Positions 36,228 through 43,691 of a stretch of 64,000 nt of DNA are shown here, piece by piece. Every line of letters begins with the position of its first letter. The first letter of the stretch is position 1. The stretch comes from Bacillota bacterium (GTDB lineage: Bacteria > Bacillota > Clostridia > Acetivibrionales > DSM-1351). The stretch spans positions 117,015-181,014 of the forward strand of contig JAEWCZ010000091.1 of the NCBI GenBank assembly GCA_023390335.1, in the 5' to 3' direction. Under the pieces are notes generated by a model. That model did no database searches. It was not told the DNA's origin and worked only from the letters and a program-made list of their open reading frames with translations. The position numbers and the translations under genes are program-made.

Positions 36228-37115
36228 TTATTCTTTTCCCTCAGGCAATTCTTTTTTGTAAAAACCTTCACCGTTGTCTTCATTATCTTCTTCATCTTCG
36301 TATTCATCGTCTGCCGGCTGTAAAGGTTCTACAACATATTTGGCTATTACGGGATTAACAAAGAAATTATTCATCAATCCAACAAAGGTAGGAATTATAA
36401 GCAAATACAAAATTACTCCTATTAAGGGGTTGTAAAAAGTTGCATATGCTATTAAGATGTTTAAAACTAAAAACAACATGTTGGGAAGCAACTTTAAAAT
36501 TGAAAATATAAATGCATTCTTATAAAGATTTTTTATGCTTAATTTTACTGTTACCAACATCGGATATAAATATAAATGCATTATGCAATAAATAACTATA
36601 GACAGAAATACAAAGGCTGAAGCCGCTATTGACAGTATTCCTTGGTAATAAATGTAGAAATTTAATGCTATACCAAGAACATACATAACTACTAAATCTA
36701 TTCCTGTGATAATCATGCCCTGCTTAAAATTCTTAATAAAATTATCCTTAAAATCCCACCATATAAATGCATGTTCTTCTCTTGAATAATTCCTCAAAAT
36801 ATAAGTGAAACCAGCTTGTACAGGTCCGATTGTTATTACTGACAAAAACATCATTATGGCAGCGACAAACAACCTGAAATAAAGATCGTTTGATCCTCCA
36901 TTATCTAAGTTGACTTTCTGCAAATAAACCGAGGAAACAGCAAAGGCTAAAAGCAAAGCAGGTATATTGCATAGGACATACAAGAGGTTAATCTTTATCA
37001 AATGCCAAAATTTCCTTTTTAACACCTCAAAAAATATAAAAAATCGCGGTTTTGGTGGTTCGTCTTTTTCAACCCCAGGCCCCGGCTTATTGTAATTTCC
37101 ACTAAATAGACCCAC
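36228..37115 (-). CDS. YesL-like DUF624 membrane protein
   Basis: A 295-residue protein with about six transmembrane helices. The core matches the YesL/DUF624 family, with KFWHLIKINLLYVLCNIP near the start and GPVQAGFTYILRNYSREEHAF. Family members are often near carbohydrate-uptake genes in Firmicutes, but none are adjacent here. The N-terminus has a proline-rich cytoplasmic lead, and the C-terminus is very acidic (EYEDEEDNEDNGEG). The start is GTG with AAGGAGAG upstream. Confidence 0.8.
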   Translation of the reverse strand: MGLFSGNYNKPGPGVEKDEPPKPRFFIFFEVLKRKFWHLIKINLLYVLCNIPALLLAFAVSSVYLQKVNLDNGGSNDLYFRLFVAAIMMFLSVITIGPVQAGFTYILRNYSREEHAFIWWDFKDNFIKNFKQGMIITGIDLVVMYVLGIALNFYIYYQGILSIAASAFVFLSIVIYCIMHLYLYPMLVTVKLSIKNLYKNAFIFSILKLLPNMLFLVLNILIAYATFYNPLIGVILYLLIIPTFVGLMNNFFVNPVIAKYVVEPLQPADDEYEDEEDNEDNGEGFYKKELPEGKE

Positions 37116-37257
37116 GTATAACTCTCCTTTTTATTTATGTCATTAAATAGTATTGTACCAGCCGTAGCATTTCACTTCAACACATTTTGTCTAAAATAAA
37201 TAATTTATTTACATTATGTTATGGTAATATTATTTATGATTTTTTTATAATATTGTA

Positions 37258-37286
37258 TTGACAACCTTAATAGTAGCTAGTATAAT
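37258..37286 (+). promoter_or_regulatory. Consensus sigma-A promoter of tRNA-Leu
   Basis: TTGACA and TATAAT match the consensus exactly and are separated by 17 bases. The promoter lies 52 bases before the tRNA-Leu gene, as expected for a strong stable-RNA promoter. Confidence 0.9.
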
Positions 37287-37337
37287 CATACTTGCTGATG
37301 CGGAATGCGGCAGCGAAAACACAGAAATTTAATAGAT

Positions 37338-37420
37338 GCGGTCGTGGCGGAACTGGCAGACGCGTACGTTTGAGGGGCGTATGGGAGACCGTGTGGGTTC
37401 AAGTCCCACCGTCCGCACCA
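37338..37420 (+). tRNA. tRNA-Leu (anticodon GAG)
   Basis: A complete class II tRNA of 83 bases with encoded CCA. The acceptor GCGGTCG pairs with CGTCCGC except one T-T opposition. The anticodon stem-loop TACGT-TTGAGGG-GCGTA gives anticodon GAG, reading Leu CUC/CUU. A long variable arm and the T arm GTGGG-TTCAAGT-CCCAC follow. It has its own consensus promoter and terminator. Confidence 0.95.
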
Positions 37421-37462
37421 AAAATAAAAACTCCATTAATAAATGGAGTTTTTATTTTTTTG
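37421..37462 (+). terminator. tRNA-Leu terminator
   Basis: AAAAACTCCATT and AATGGAGTTTTT form a stem followed by ATTTTTTT, directly after the tRNA CCA. Confidence 0.85.
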
Positions 37463-37508
37463 TCTAAATCACATATACACATACTAATTTTATGGAGGAA
37501 TTTATTTA

Positions 37509-38123
37509 ATGGATCAGAAACCACAGGAAATCAAAACAATTTTTGCAGATCCTTCTGCCCTCGGTCTTTTTGGCTTGGCTATGGTAACACTTGTTGCTTC
37601 ATCACAAAAACTCGGATGGACTGAAGGTTTATCTCTTGTAATTCCCTGGGCTCTGTTTTTAGGAGGCTTTGCTCAGTTGTTTGCGTGTATAGGAGATGCG
37701 AAACGTAATAACGTATTTGGTGCTACCGCTTTTGGAGGCTACGCACTGTTCTGGTTTGGTGTTGCTTTTTCCTGGTTGATAAAGCTTGGCTTCTTCGGCG
37801 AGCAGCTGGCTTCTGATGTAGACGGTAACCAACTGGGTGTTGCTTTTGTAGGCTACCTGATATTTACTTTGTTTATGACAATATTGGCTACTGAAACCAA
37901 TAAAGTTCTATTCTTTATTTTAGTTTTGATTGATTTCCTGTTCATAGGTTTGTCACTTAGTACCTTTGGAATTGCAGAAGAATTTATGCATAGACTGGCA
38001 GCCTGGTCAGAATTCTTTATTGCATTGTTGTCCTTCTATGGTTCAGCCGCAGCCGTATTCAACGGTCATCTTGGGAAGGTGGTTTTGCCAACCGGAAAAC
38101 CTTTTGGAATACTGAGGAAGTAA
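37509..38123 (+). CDS. Acetate/succinate uptake transporter (GPR1/FUN34/YaaH family)
   Basis: A 204-residue protein with six transmembrane helices of the AceTr family. The N-terminal family motif (NPxPLGLxGF in E. coli SatP) appears as DPSALGLFGLAMVTL, and a conserved aromatic-rich segment GGYALFWFGVAFSW follows. It should exchange acetate or succinate with protons, or release acetate, in a fermenter. GGAGG is ten bases ahead of the ATG. A terminator follows at 38151-38182. Confidence 0.9.
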   Translation: MDQKPQEIKTIFADPSALGLFGLAMVTLVASSQKLGWTEGLSLVIPWALFLGGFAQLFACIGDAKRNNVFGATAFGGYALFWFGVAFSWLIKLGFFGEQLASDVDGNQLGVAFVGYLIFTLFMTILATETNKVLFFILVLIDFLFIGLSLSTFGIAEEFMHRLAAWSEFFIALLSFYGSAAAVFNGHLGKVVLPTGKPFGILRK

Positions 38124-38150
38124 TTAATGTTAAAATAATATATTACTGCG

Positions 38151-38182
38151 AAAAAGAGAAGATTTAGGTCTTCTCTTTTTTT
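38151..38182 (+). terminator. Terminator after the acetate transporter
   Basis: AAAAAGAGAAGA and TCTTCTCTTTTT pair perfectly over TTTAGG, followed by more T residues. Confidence 0.85.
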
Positions 38183-38486
38183 ACTTTTACACAATAATGC
38201 TGCACCCTTTGAATTGTATAACTCGAATAGGACGTACTTAAAGCGCAGTATGAGACTGCGTACTCCGTGCGCTGGAGAGCGGAGCAAATCGTCAGTGAAC
38301 TGAGATCGGTGCCGCAGCGAAAGTCTCGGGTGAGGGGGATGGAGCGATAATGGAAATGATTGTGTGGAATGAAAATACCAATGCGATTTTTGGGGAAATT
38401 TAGGGAAATTTAGGATTGATTTCTAGCGAACTAAATGATATATTTTTGTTATCAAATTTTTTAACGGAGAGGAATTACAAATAGTT
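38183..38486. other. Non-coding GC-rich stretch of unknown nature
   Basis: No gene is supported. From about 38230 to 38350 the composition is much richer in G and C than the surroundings and contains local inverted repeats: GCGCAGT-ATGAG-ACTGCG and CTCCG-TGCGCTGG-AGAGCGGAG. It may be a structured RNA or the remnant of a mobile element. It ends in a short tandem GGGAAATTTA repeat (38393-38414). The ribosome-binding site of the lipoprotein gene lies at its right end. Confidence 0.5.
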
Positions 38487-39041
38487 ATGAATAAATTATT
38501 AACCTTGATACTTACGCTCGTTCTTGCACTCTCACTTGCTGCTTGCGGCGGCAATACGAACAATGACAATAGCAACAGCACCAATGGTTCTGATGTCGGT
38601 GATAAAGCGTATTTGGATTTAATCAATAAGATTGAAGTCGGCGACTCACTCGATAAAATAAACGAAATAATTGGTTCTGAAGGTAAGGTTCAGTCTGATA
38701 ACGCCACTTATATATGGGACATTGGCAGCGGAGGTTTTTCAGCAATATTCAGACAGAATGATACATCAGCATCTATCTCAGTTAAAGTGCTCTATGATAA
38801 TGAAGATGTTGTGAACAGCAAAGTTAAAATCAAGGATTTAGACACCTTAAAAGCAAAAGTTCGCGATGGTATATCATATGATGATTTTAAAGAATTTTTA
38901 GGCGGCGTTGACGGAATATTAGTTGAGAAAGGCCCGGTAACAAAAGGATATGTTTGGAGAAGCTCAAACGGTTCTGATGTAACCGCTGGTTTCAAGCTAG
39001 ACAATAATATATGCAATAGCTTTGCCGGAACAGAAAAATAA
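38487..39041 (+). CDS. Putative lipoprotein, DUF3862/BLIP-like
   Basis: A 184-residue lipoprotein with signal peptide and lipobox LSLAACGG (Cys at 20), then an Asn/Ser-rich linker. The mature part contains two repeats of a small alpha-beta unit starting YLDLINKIEVGDSLDKINEI and LKAKVRDGISYDDFKEFLGG, as in SmpA/OmlA- and BLIP-like DUF3862 domains. These often bind proteins. The gene begins a GC-richer block of four coding units. The frame continues after its stop into a gene remnant. Confidence 0.75.
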   Translation: MNKLLTLILTLVLALSLAACGGNTNNDNSNSTNGSDVGDKAYLDLINKIEVGDSLDKINEIIGSEGKVQSDNATYIWDIGSGGFSAIFRQNDTSASISVKVLYDNEDVVNSKVKIKDLDTLKAKVRDGISYDDFKEFLGGVDGILVEKGPVTKGYVWRSSNGSDVTAGFKLDNNICNSFAGTEK

Positions 39042-39404
39042 CCGGAATCGGGGAATAAATCAGCGAAAAAATTCAAGAGTGAGAACCCTAATGCTGCAAC
39101 AATTTGGATTATTCAGCAAAAGTTCTGGGGCGTTAAAATAAAAAAAGCTGACGGAAACAAGGTAAAAAGCTTTGAGAATGGAATTAATGACGGCTCGGGG
39201 GGCACGTATATTCTGCCCGGTGAGCATGTTTTGACCCTTGAACACATTCATGTTGTCCCGGCAGTTAACAAGGATCCGGAATTTAAAAGACAAAAAATTT
39301 CGACCATGAAGGTATCATTAGAGCCGGGAGCAGATTACACACTTCAATTTGATCAGCAGCCCGGCAGATATTCACTTATTAAAGGGAAACCAGAAGGGAA
39401 ATAA
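39042..39404 (+). pseudogene. Start-less gene remnant following the lipoprotein
   Basis: The stretch has clear coding character for about 120 codons but no usable start codon before an internal ATG (near 39305). It reads SAKKFKSENPNAATIWIIQQ and later GTYILPGEHVLTLEHIHVVP and STMKVSLEPGADYTLQF, ending in GKPEGK and TAA at 39402-39404. The frame is the same as that of the lipoprotein and follows its TAA directly, so it could be a lost C-terminal extension or a 5'-truncated independent gene. The family is unknown to me; the wording of the beta strands suggests an exported beta-sandwich domain. Confidence 0.6.
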
Positions 39405-39408
39405 TGTT

Positions 39409-39969
39409 ATGAAAGATTATATTATTTGGGGCGTTATTATTCTTATTGTTGTACTACTTGTTTTCTACATAATATGCACCTATAACAAGCTTATAAAGGG
39501 GCGCAACCGGGTAAACACGCAATGGGCTCAAATTGATGTCCAGCTTATGCTCCGGGCTGACCTGATACCAAATCTAGTGGAAACGGTTAAGGGGTATGCT
39601 TCTCATGAAAAGGAAATCGTTGAAGAGGTTGCCGCCGCAAGGAGCGCACTTGCTAATGCGCTTTCGCCGGGGCAGGCGATGACTGCTAATGACCTCCTCT
39701 CGAGGCAATTATCGAACCTGTTCGCTGTGGCTGAAGCTTATCCTGATTTAAAAGCGGATACAAGTTTTATTGAGTTGCAATTAGGTTTAAAAGAAACAGA
39801 AAATAAAATCGCTTATGCCCGTCAGTTTTATAATGACACGGTACTTATTTATAAAGATAAAATCAATCAGTTTCCATCAAACATTATCGCAAAAATATTT
39901 AACTTTAAAGATGAATCATATTATATTGTCACTGAAGATAAAAAGGCCAATATAAAAGTTAATTTTTAA
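39409..39969 (+). CDS. lemA: LemA family protein
   Basis: A 186-residue protein with one N-terminal transmembrane helix (MKDYIIWGVIILIVVLLVF) and an outer four-helix body. The family signature is YNKLIKGRNRVNTQWAQIDVQLMLRADLIPNLVETVKGYA, seen here across residues 26-65, and the second motif is NLFAVAEAYPDLKAD with a conserved ENKIAYARQFYND. LemA proteins are of uncertain function, often in pairs with DUF2207 or Htpx-like proteins. The start used excludes an ATG 20 codons upstream. DUF2207 follows by 18 bases. Confidence 0.92.
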   Translation: MKDYIIWGVIILIVVLLVFYIICTYNKLIKGRNRVNTQWAQIDVQLMLRADLIPNLVETVKGYASHEKEIVEEVAAARSALANALSPGQAMTANDLLSRQLSNLFAVAEAYPDLKADTSFIELQLGLKETENKIAYARQFYNDTVLIYKDKINQFPSNIIAKIFNFKDESYYIVTEDKKANIKVNF

Positions 39970-39987
39970 TTTCGAGGGGCAAAACAA

Positions 39988-41061
39988 ATGGCAAAATCAA
40001 GATTTAAAACAAAACTCACTAAAAAGCAAAAGCGAAACAACATACTGGTTATTCTTGCAGTCATTGCTTTTTTATATGCTTTTACTTTGTGGTTTAGCTT
40101 TGCCATCGGCATATTTGATGATTGGACTGATCCGGATGTCTATATCATCGGGTTGGGCATGGCGTTTTTCGTGCCCTCAATGCTTGTGTTCCCGTTTGTT
40201 ATTACGGGTGCTGTGCTGGGATTTCAAAAGGGCAAAGCTAAGCGTATACGTGACGATTCCACATTTGTTTCGGTACAGAATTTAGACTATTATAGGGATA
40301 ATCTGAGCGAACTGAGCCCCGCGATTGTAAGCCTTCTTATAGATTTGGATATTTACGGCAAAAAAGACATAGCGGCCACATTGCTCAGGATGCAAAACAA
40401 AGGTGTCATACACTTTAACAAAACGGGAGGTATAATCGCTGTTGCGGAAAACATGCAGGATCTTGACGACGGTGAGTTTGAATTGCTGAATATTATCAAA
40501 AATGGCAAGTTAAATAATAAGAAATTATTATTGCAATGGATGAAAAACCGTTTTAATGATGCTGAAAAATTAGGTTACATTAAGAAGAAGGCCGGATTAA
40601 GCAATAAACCCAAAGTCGTACCCCTCTTGCTTGGTATTCTTTCTTTTATTTGCGGTTTTGCCGTATGGGGTTGGTTTCTTGGATCTAGCTTTTATGAGCA
40701 TTTTGATTCTTTGATTGGAGTGCTAGAAATATTTGTTGTCTTATTAGTTATTGACTTGCTTTTTTTCATGCCCATGTATCTCCTTACACGATGGTCGATG
40801 TACAACGAGCGTTTTAGCCGTACCGTATGGGAGCGTACCGAACTAGGCAATGAAACAGCCGAAAAAATCTTCGGTCTGGCTCGCTATATACATGAGTTCA
40901 GCCTGCTGTCAGAAGCAAAAAAGGAACAGGTTGCATTGTGGGATGATTATCTTGTGTATGCAATCGTACTGGAAGAAAATGAACAAATCGTGGAGGACAT
41001 CGTCAGTCTGTACAAGATCGATTCGCGCAGTTTTGAAAAATTGCACTCATGTCACACATAG
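39988..41061 (+). CDS. DUF2207-like membrane protein, truncated form
   Basis: A 357-residue membrane protein partnered with LemA. Two N-terminal hydrophobic helices are followed by a cytoplasmic winged-helix-like part (SPAIVSLLIDLDIYGKKDIAATLL), two more helices around residues 213-275, and the DUF2207 C-terminal signature WDDYLVYAIVLEENEQI. Typical DUF2207 proteins are around 600 residues with a large outer N-terminal domain, which is missing here. The pairing with LemA is common, but the role is unknown. Confidence 0.8.
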   Translation: MAKSRFKTKLTKKQKRNNILVILAVIAFLYAFTLWFSFAIGIFDDWTDPDVYIIGLGMAFFVPSMLVFPFVITGAVLGFQKGKAKRIRDDSTFVSVQNLDYYRDNLSELSPAIVSLLIDLDIYGKKDIAATLLRMQNKGVIHFNKTGGIIAVAENMQDLDDGEFELLNIIKNGKLNNKKLLLQWMKNRFNDAEKLGYIKKKAGLSNKPKVVPLLLGILSFICGFAVWGWFLGSSFYEHFDSLIGVLEIFVVLLVIDLLFFMPMYLLTRWSMYNERFSRTVWERTELGNETAEKIFGLARYIHEFSLLSEAKKEQVALWDDYLVYAIVLEENEQIVEDIVSLYKIDSRSFEKLHSCHT

Positions 41062-41085
41062 ACCTTTATTTCACAATTAGATTCT

Positions 41086-41844
41086 CTATTTTGAAATAAA
41101 CCTGCACTTAGGGAAATTGCTACACCCCTTGAACTGACCGTACTTACCATTTCTCAGTACCAATTCTCCCCCGCATTTAGGGCATATATTGGCATCAACT
41201 TTTTTACGCTTGTCCTCAAGATTATTGTGTATCGTTTGAACATGTGCCTTCCGATTCTCTCTATTATCAATGTTCAGTGAAAGTAGCTTTTCATATATCT
41301 GCTCCTTAACAGAATCTGAGATAGTGTTATTACTATATTTTCGGATAGTTTTAGGCAAATTAACTGTATAAATAACATCAGAATTTGCCTTGACCTTCAG
41401 GTCGGCTTTGGTAGTAAAAGCCACTATAGAAATATAACTAACATCTGTATAGTCACTTAGGATTTCCTTCAGAGCCTGAATATGGCCATAATTCTGTTTT
41501 ATTGGATTATGTAACTTCTCTTTTCTTTTATAAATCACCTGAGTCCAGTAATCATCAAATTCATTTCCTAAAATCCAGCCTTGATAATTCTTTGTTTCAA
41601 TAACAAATATTCCATAATTAGAAACTACAACATGGTCAATTTGTGTTGTCCTGCTTCCGACTTGCAGCATAATATTATTAATGACTATATACATTGCAGG
41701 ATCAAGCCGGGAAAGAAAGAATGCAACTGATTTTTCGCCAAAATAGCCTTTTATCTTTGGCAAGAAAATTTTGAGTATACTAGCTGCCAGCACTAAGGCC
41801 AATATGTACCATGTTGATTTAAATATTTCTATTAGTGTAACCAT
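41086..41844 (-). CDS. NERD-domain protein with C-terminal topoisomerase-type zinc finger
   Basis: A 252-residue protein with an N-terminal hydrophobic helix, then a nuclease-related domain (NERD: QIDHVVVSNYGIFVIETKNYQGW, with the ETK catalytic-like motif), and a C-terminal C4 zinc finger (CPKCGGELVLRNGKYGQF followed by CSNFPKC). The zinc finger resembles those of topoisomerase I. The protein probably binds and may cleave DNA, anchored at the membrane. It follows VanW by three bases with the ribosome-binding site inside the VanW end. Confidence 0.88.
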   Translation of the reverse strand: MVTLIEIFKSTWYILALVLAASILKIFLPKIKGYFGEKSVAFFLSRLDPAMYIVINNIMLQVGSRTTQIDHVVVSNYGIFVIETKNYQGWILGNEFDDYWTQVIYKRKEKLHNPIKQNYGHIQALKEILSDYTDVSYISIVAFTTKADLKVKANSDVIYTVNLPKTIRKYSNNTISDSVKEQIYEKLLSLNIDNRENRKAHVQTIHNNLEDKRKKVDANICPKCGGELVLRNGKYGQFKGCSNFPKCRFISK

Positions 41845-41847
41845 TTT

Positions 41848-42669
41848 TTAATTCCCTCCCGATAATAATGGCTGATACATCATTATCGCATGGTTTTCTG
41901 TTACATATTCATTATCAATGAGTTCTCCCGCCTCATAGATACGCCTGTAAATTTTATTGTTTCTAATATATCCGCCCCAATATGTACTGCTGATGAAATG
42001 CTCTTTTTCATATACTTCATATTGATACTTTGCAGGTTCAGTAGACCTCCACTCTCCTACAAGGTCATCAGTAGTGGTGTGTACGAGTAATTGATATTCT
42101 GAATCAGTTCCATTAAATATTTGCAGATCCAAATAGTTATACACACATGTAGCACCGCTTCCAAAAGGTTGTGTTCTATTAGAATCAGGGAAGATGTCAT
42201 GACTGTGCCTATACCGTTCAACAACTGTCAGAGGCGTAAAAAGCGTCATCCAATATATCAAATTCGATAATTGGCATAACCCGCCCCCAATACCAGAACC
42301 AAAGGTTCCATCAGGCTTAAGAATTAATCCCTCCTTGTAACCCTTCCATCGAGTCGGTTTACCTATTAATCTCCAGTAAGAAAATATCTCACCAGGCTTT
42401 ATACAGATTCCATTTACCTTATTTATTGCGATTTTTAGGTTGTTGATTTTGTTATATTGCAAATTTAAATCAACCCCATGAAGTTTTCGAATCAGTGGGG
42501 TATTATGTGTAAAAATCAAATAAGGGTGAGGTGAACAAGATATATGCTTAGAGTAATTTATACCAGAGAAGAACCATTTAAAATACCTCTTAAGCACGTA
42601 ATATCGTTTCCCAAAGAATAACCGCATTCGAGACCGCTTTATAGGTTTATGAAAAACCCTTTCGTCCAT
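41848..42669 (-). CDS. VanW family protein
   Basis: A 273-residue protein with the VanW core: CIKPGEIFSYWRLIGKPT, GIGGGLCQLSNLIYWM and LTVVERYRHSHDIFP. VanW occurs in some vancomycin resistance clusters but also, as here, without vanA, vanH or vanX. Its biochemical role is unknown. No membrane anchor is visible at the N-terminus. It is cotranscribed with the NERD gene. Confidence 0.9.
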   Translation of the reverse strand: MDERVFHKPIKRSRMRLFFGKRYYVLKRYFKWFFSGINYSKHISCSPHPYLIFTHNTPLIRKLHGVDLNLQYNKINNLKIAINKVNGICIKPGEIFSYWRLIGKPTRWKGYKEGLILKPDGTFGSGIGGGLCQLSNLIYWMTLFTPLTVVERYRHSHDIFPDSNRTQPFGSGATCVYNYLDLQIFNGTDSEYQLLVHTTTDDLVGEWRSTEPAKYQYEVYEKEHFISSTYWGGYIRNNKIYRRIYEAGELIDNEYVTENHAIMMYQPLLSGGN

Positions 42670-42780
42670 AGTATTCTCCCCTAATATATAAAGTGTGAAT
42701 CGTGTTAATTATATAAATAATTTACATTTTAGTCAAATACTACCTATTAAAATCCATTTGCAAATAAAACTTAGGGAAAA

Positions 42781-42812
42781 CGTTTGGATTCAAGTCCCAC
42801 CACCATTCGCAC
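42781..42812 (+). other. tRNA 3'-end-like remnant
   Basis: The stretch contains TTCAAGTCCCACC, identical to the T loop and 3' T stem of the tRNA-Leu at 37338, then CCATTCGCAC which resembles an acceptor 3' strand ending in CGCAC(C). The matching 5' half of a tRNA is absent. It may be an old integration or deletion scar. Confidence 0.45.
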
Positions 42813-42850
42813 AAAAAAAATAACCAACAAATATGTTGGTTACTTTTTTA
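42813..42850 (-). terminator. Terminator after the CvfB-like gene
   Basis: GTAACCAACA and TGTTGGTTA form a stem over AATA with T residues on both sides. It overlaps the stop codon of the minus-strand S1-domain gene. Confidence 0.75.
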
Positions 42851-43687
42851 CCACATTCTCCTGATACCTTCGTCTGTAATTTCAATAGCTCCTTCTTTTA
42901 AAAGTCTTCCGACGGCTCTTTTAAAGGCAGCTTTACTCATATTCATTTCATTTTTGATGCTTTCCGGAGAGCTTTTGTCATTAAGTAAAAGAGTTCCGCT
43001 GCCTTCTTCCAACTTATTCATGATTTTTTGGGCATCGCCCTCAATTTCATTATAAGCCTCTTTCCTCAAGCTCAATTCCAACTTCCCGTCTTGCCTTACT
43101 TTCGTTACTCTAACCTGAATGCGATCGCCTTCCTTGTAGTCTCCGTAAAACTCTTTAATAGGAATTAGTCCTTGAAATTTATTATCTACGGCAACAAAAG
43201 CCCCCATTGATTTACTAATGTTGTATATGGTTCCGTAAACCATGTCTTTTTCTTTGTATGGTGATGTGTCGCTAAGGAGATTATATATATTCATAGTGGC
43301 ACACAGTCTGTCACTACTGTCTACGTATAGTCCAACCAGATATTTTTCTCCTTTTATAACCTTACCTACCTGTTCTCTGTAAGGCAGAAATAAATCTTTC
43401 TCCAAGCCCCAATCTAAAAAAGCACCGATATTTGTAATTTCTACAACCTGTAAAGTTGCAAGTTCCCCAATTGTAAACTTTGGTTTATTTACTGTAGATA
43501 TTATTCTGTCTTGTGAATCTTTATAAACAAAAACTTCAACTTCATCGCCTATTTCAATATTTTGAGGTACTTGGCTTTTAGGTAATAATATATCATTCTC
43601 ACTTTTGTCTTTTTGCGAGTTTAGATAAACCCCAATACTAGTCTTTCTAATTACTTGCAGCTTCTGAATTTTTCCTAATTCTATCAT
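42848..43687 (-). CDS. CvfB-like S1 RNA-binding protein
   Basis: A 279-residue protein with consecutive S1-like barrels (LQVIRKTSIGVYLNSQKD, ATLQVVEITNIGAFLDWGLE, GTIYNISKSMGAFVAVDNKF) and a C-terminal winged helix (NEMNMSKAAFKRAVGRLLKE). The layout is that of CvfB/YitL, an RNA-binding regulator linked to virulence genes in Staphylococcus. It starts four bases after the DEAD-box helicase stop, so RNA metabolism is the shared theme. Confidence 0.9.
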   Translation of the reverse strand: MIELGKIQKLQVIRKTSIGVYLNSQKDKSENDILLPKSQVPQNIEIGDEVEVFVYKDSQDRIISTVNKPKFTIGELATLQVVEITNIGAFLDWGLEKDLFLPYREQVGKVIKGEKYLVGLYVDSSDRLCATMNIYNLLSDTSPYKEKDMVYGTIYNISKSMGAFVAVDNKFQGLIPIKEFYGDYKEGDRIQVRVTKVRQDGKLELSLRKEAYNEIEGDAQKIMNKLEEGSGTLLLNDKSSPESIKNEMNMSKAAFKRAVGRLLKEGAIEITDEGIRRMW

Positions 43688-43691
43688 CTTT

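Noticed and set aside
38230..38350. A c-di-GMP or other known riboswitch in the GC-rich block
   Set aside because: The conserved blocks of the known clostridial riboswitch classes I can recall are not there, and no gene follows within normal leader distance in the right layout.
41848..42669. Vancomycin resistance locus
   Set aside because: VanW stands alone with a NERD gene; there are no vanS/R, vanH, vanA/B or vanX genes nearby.
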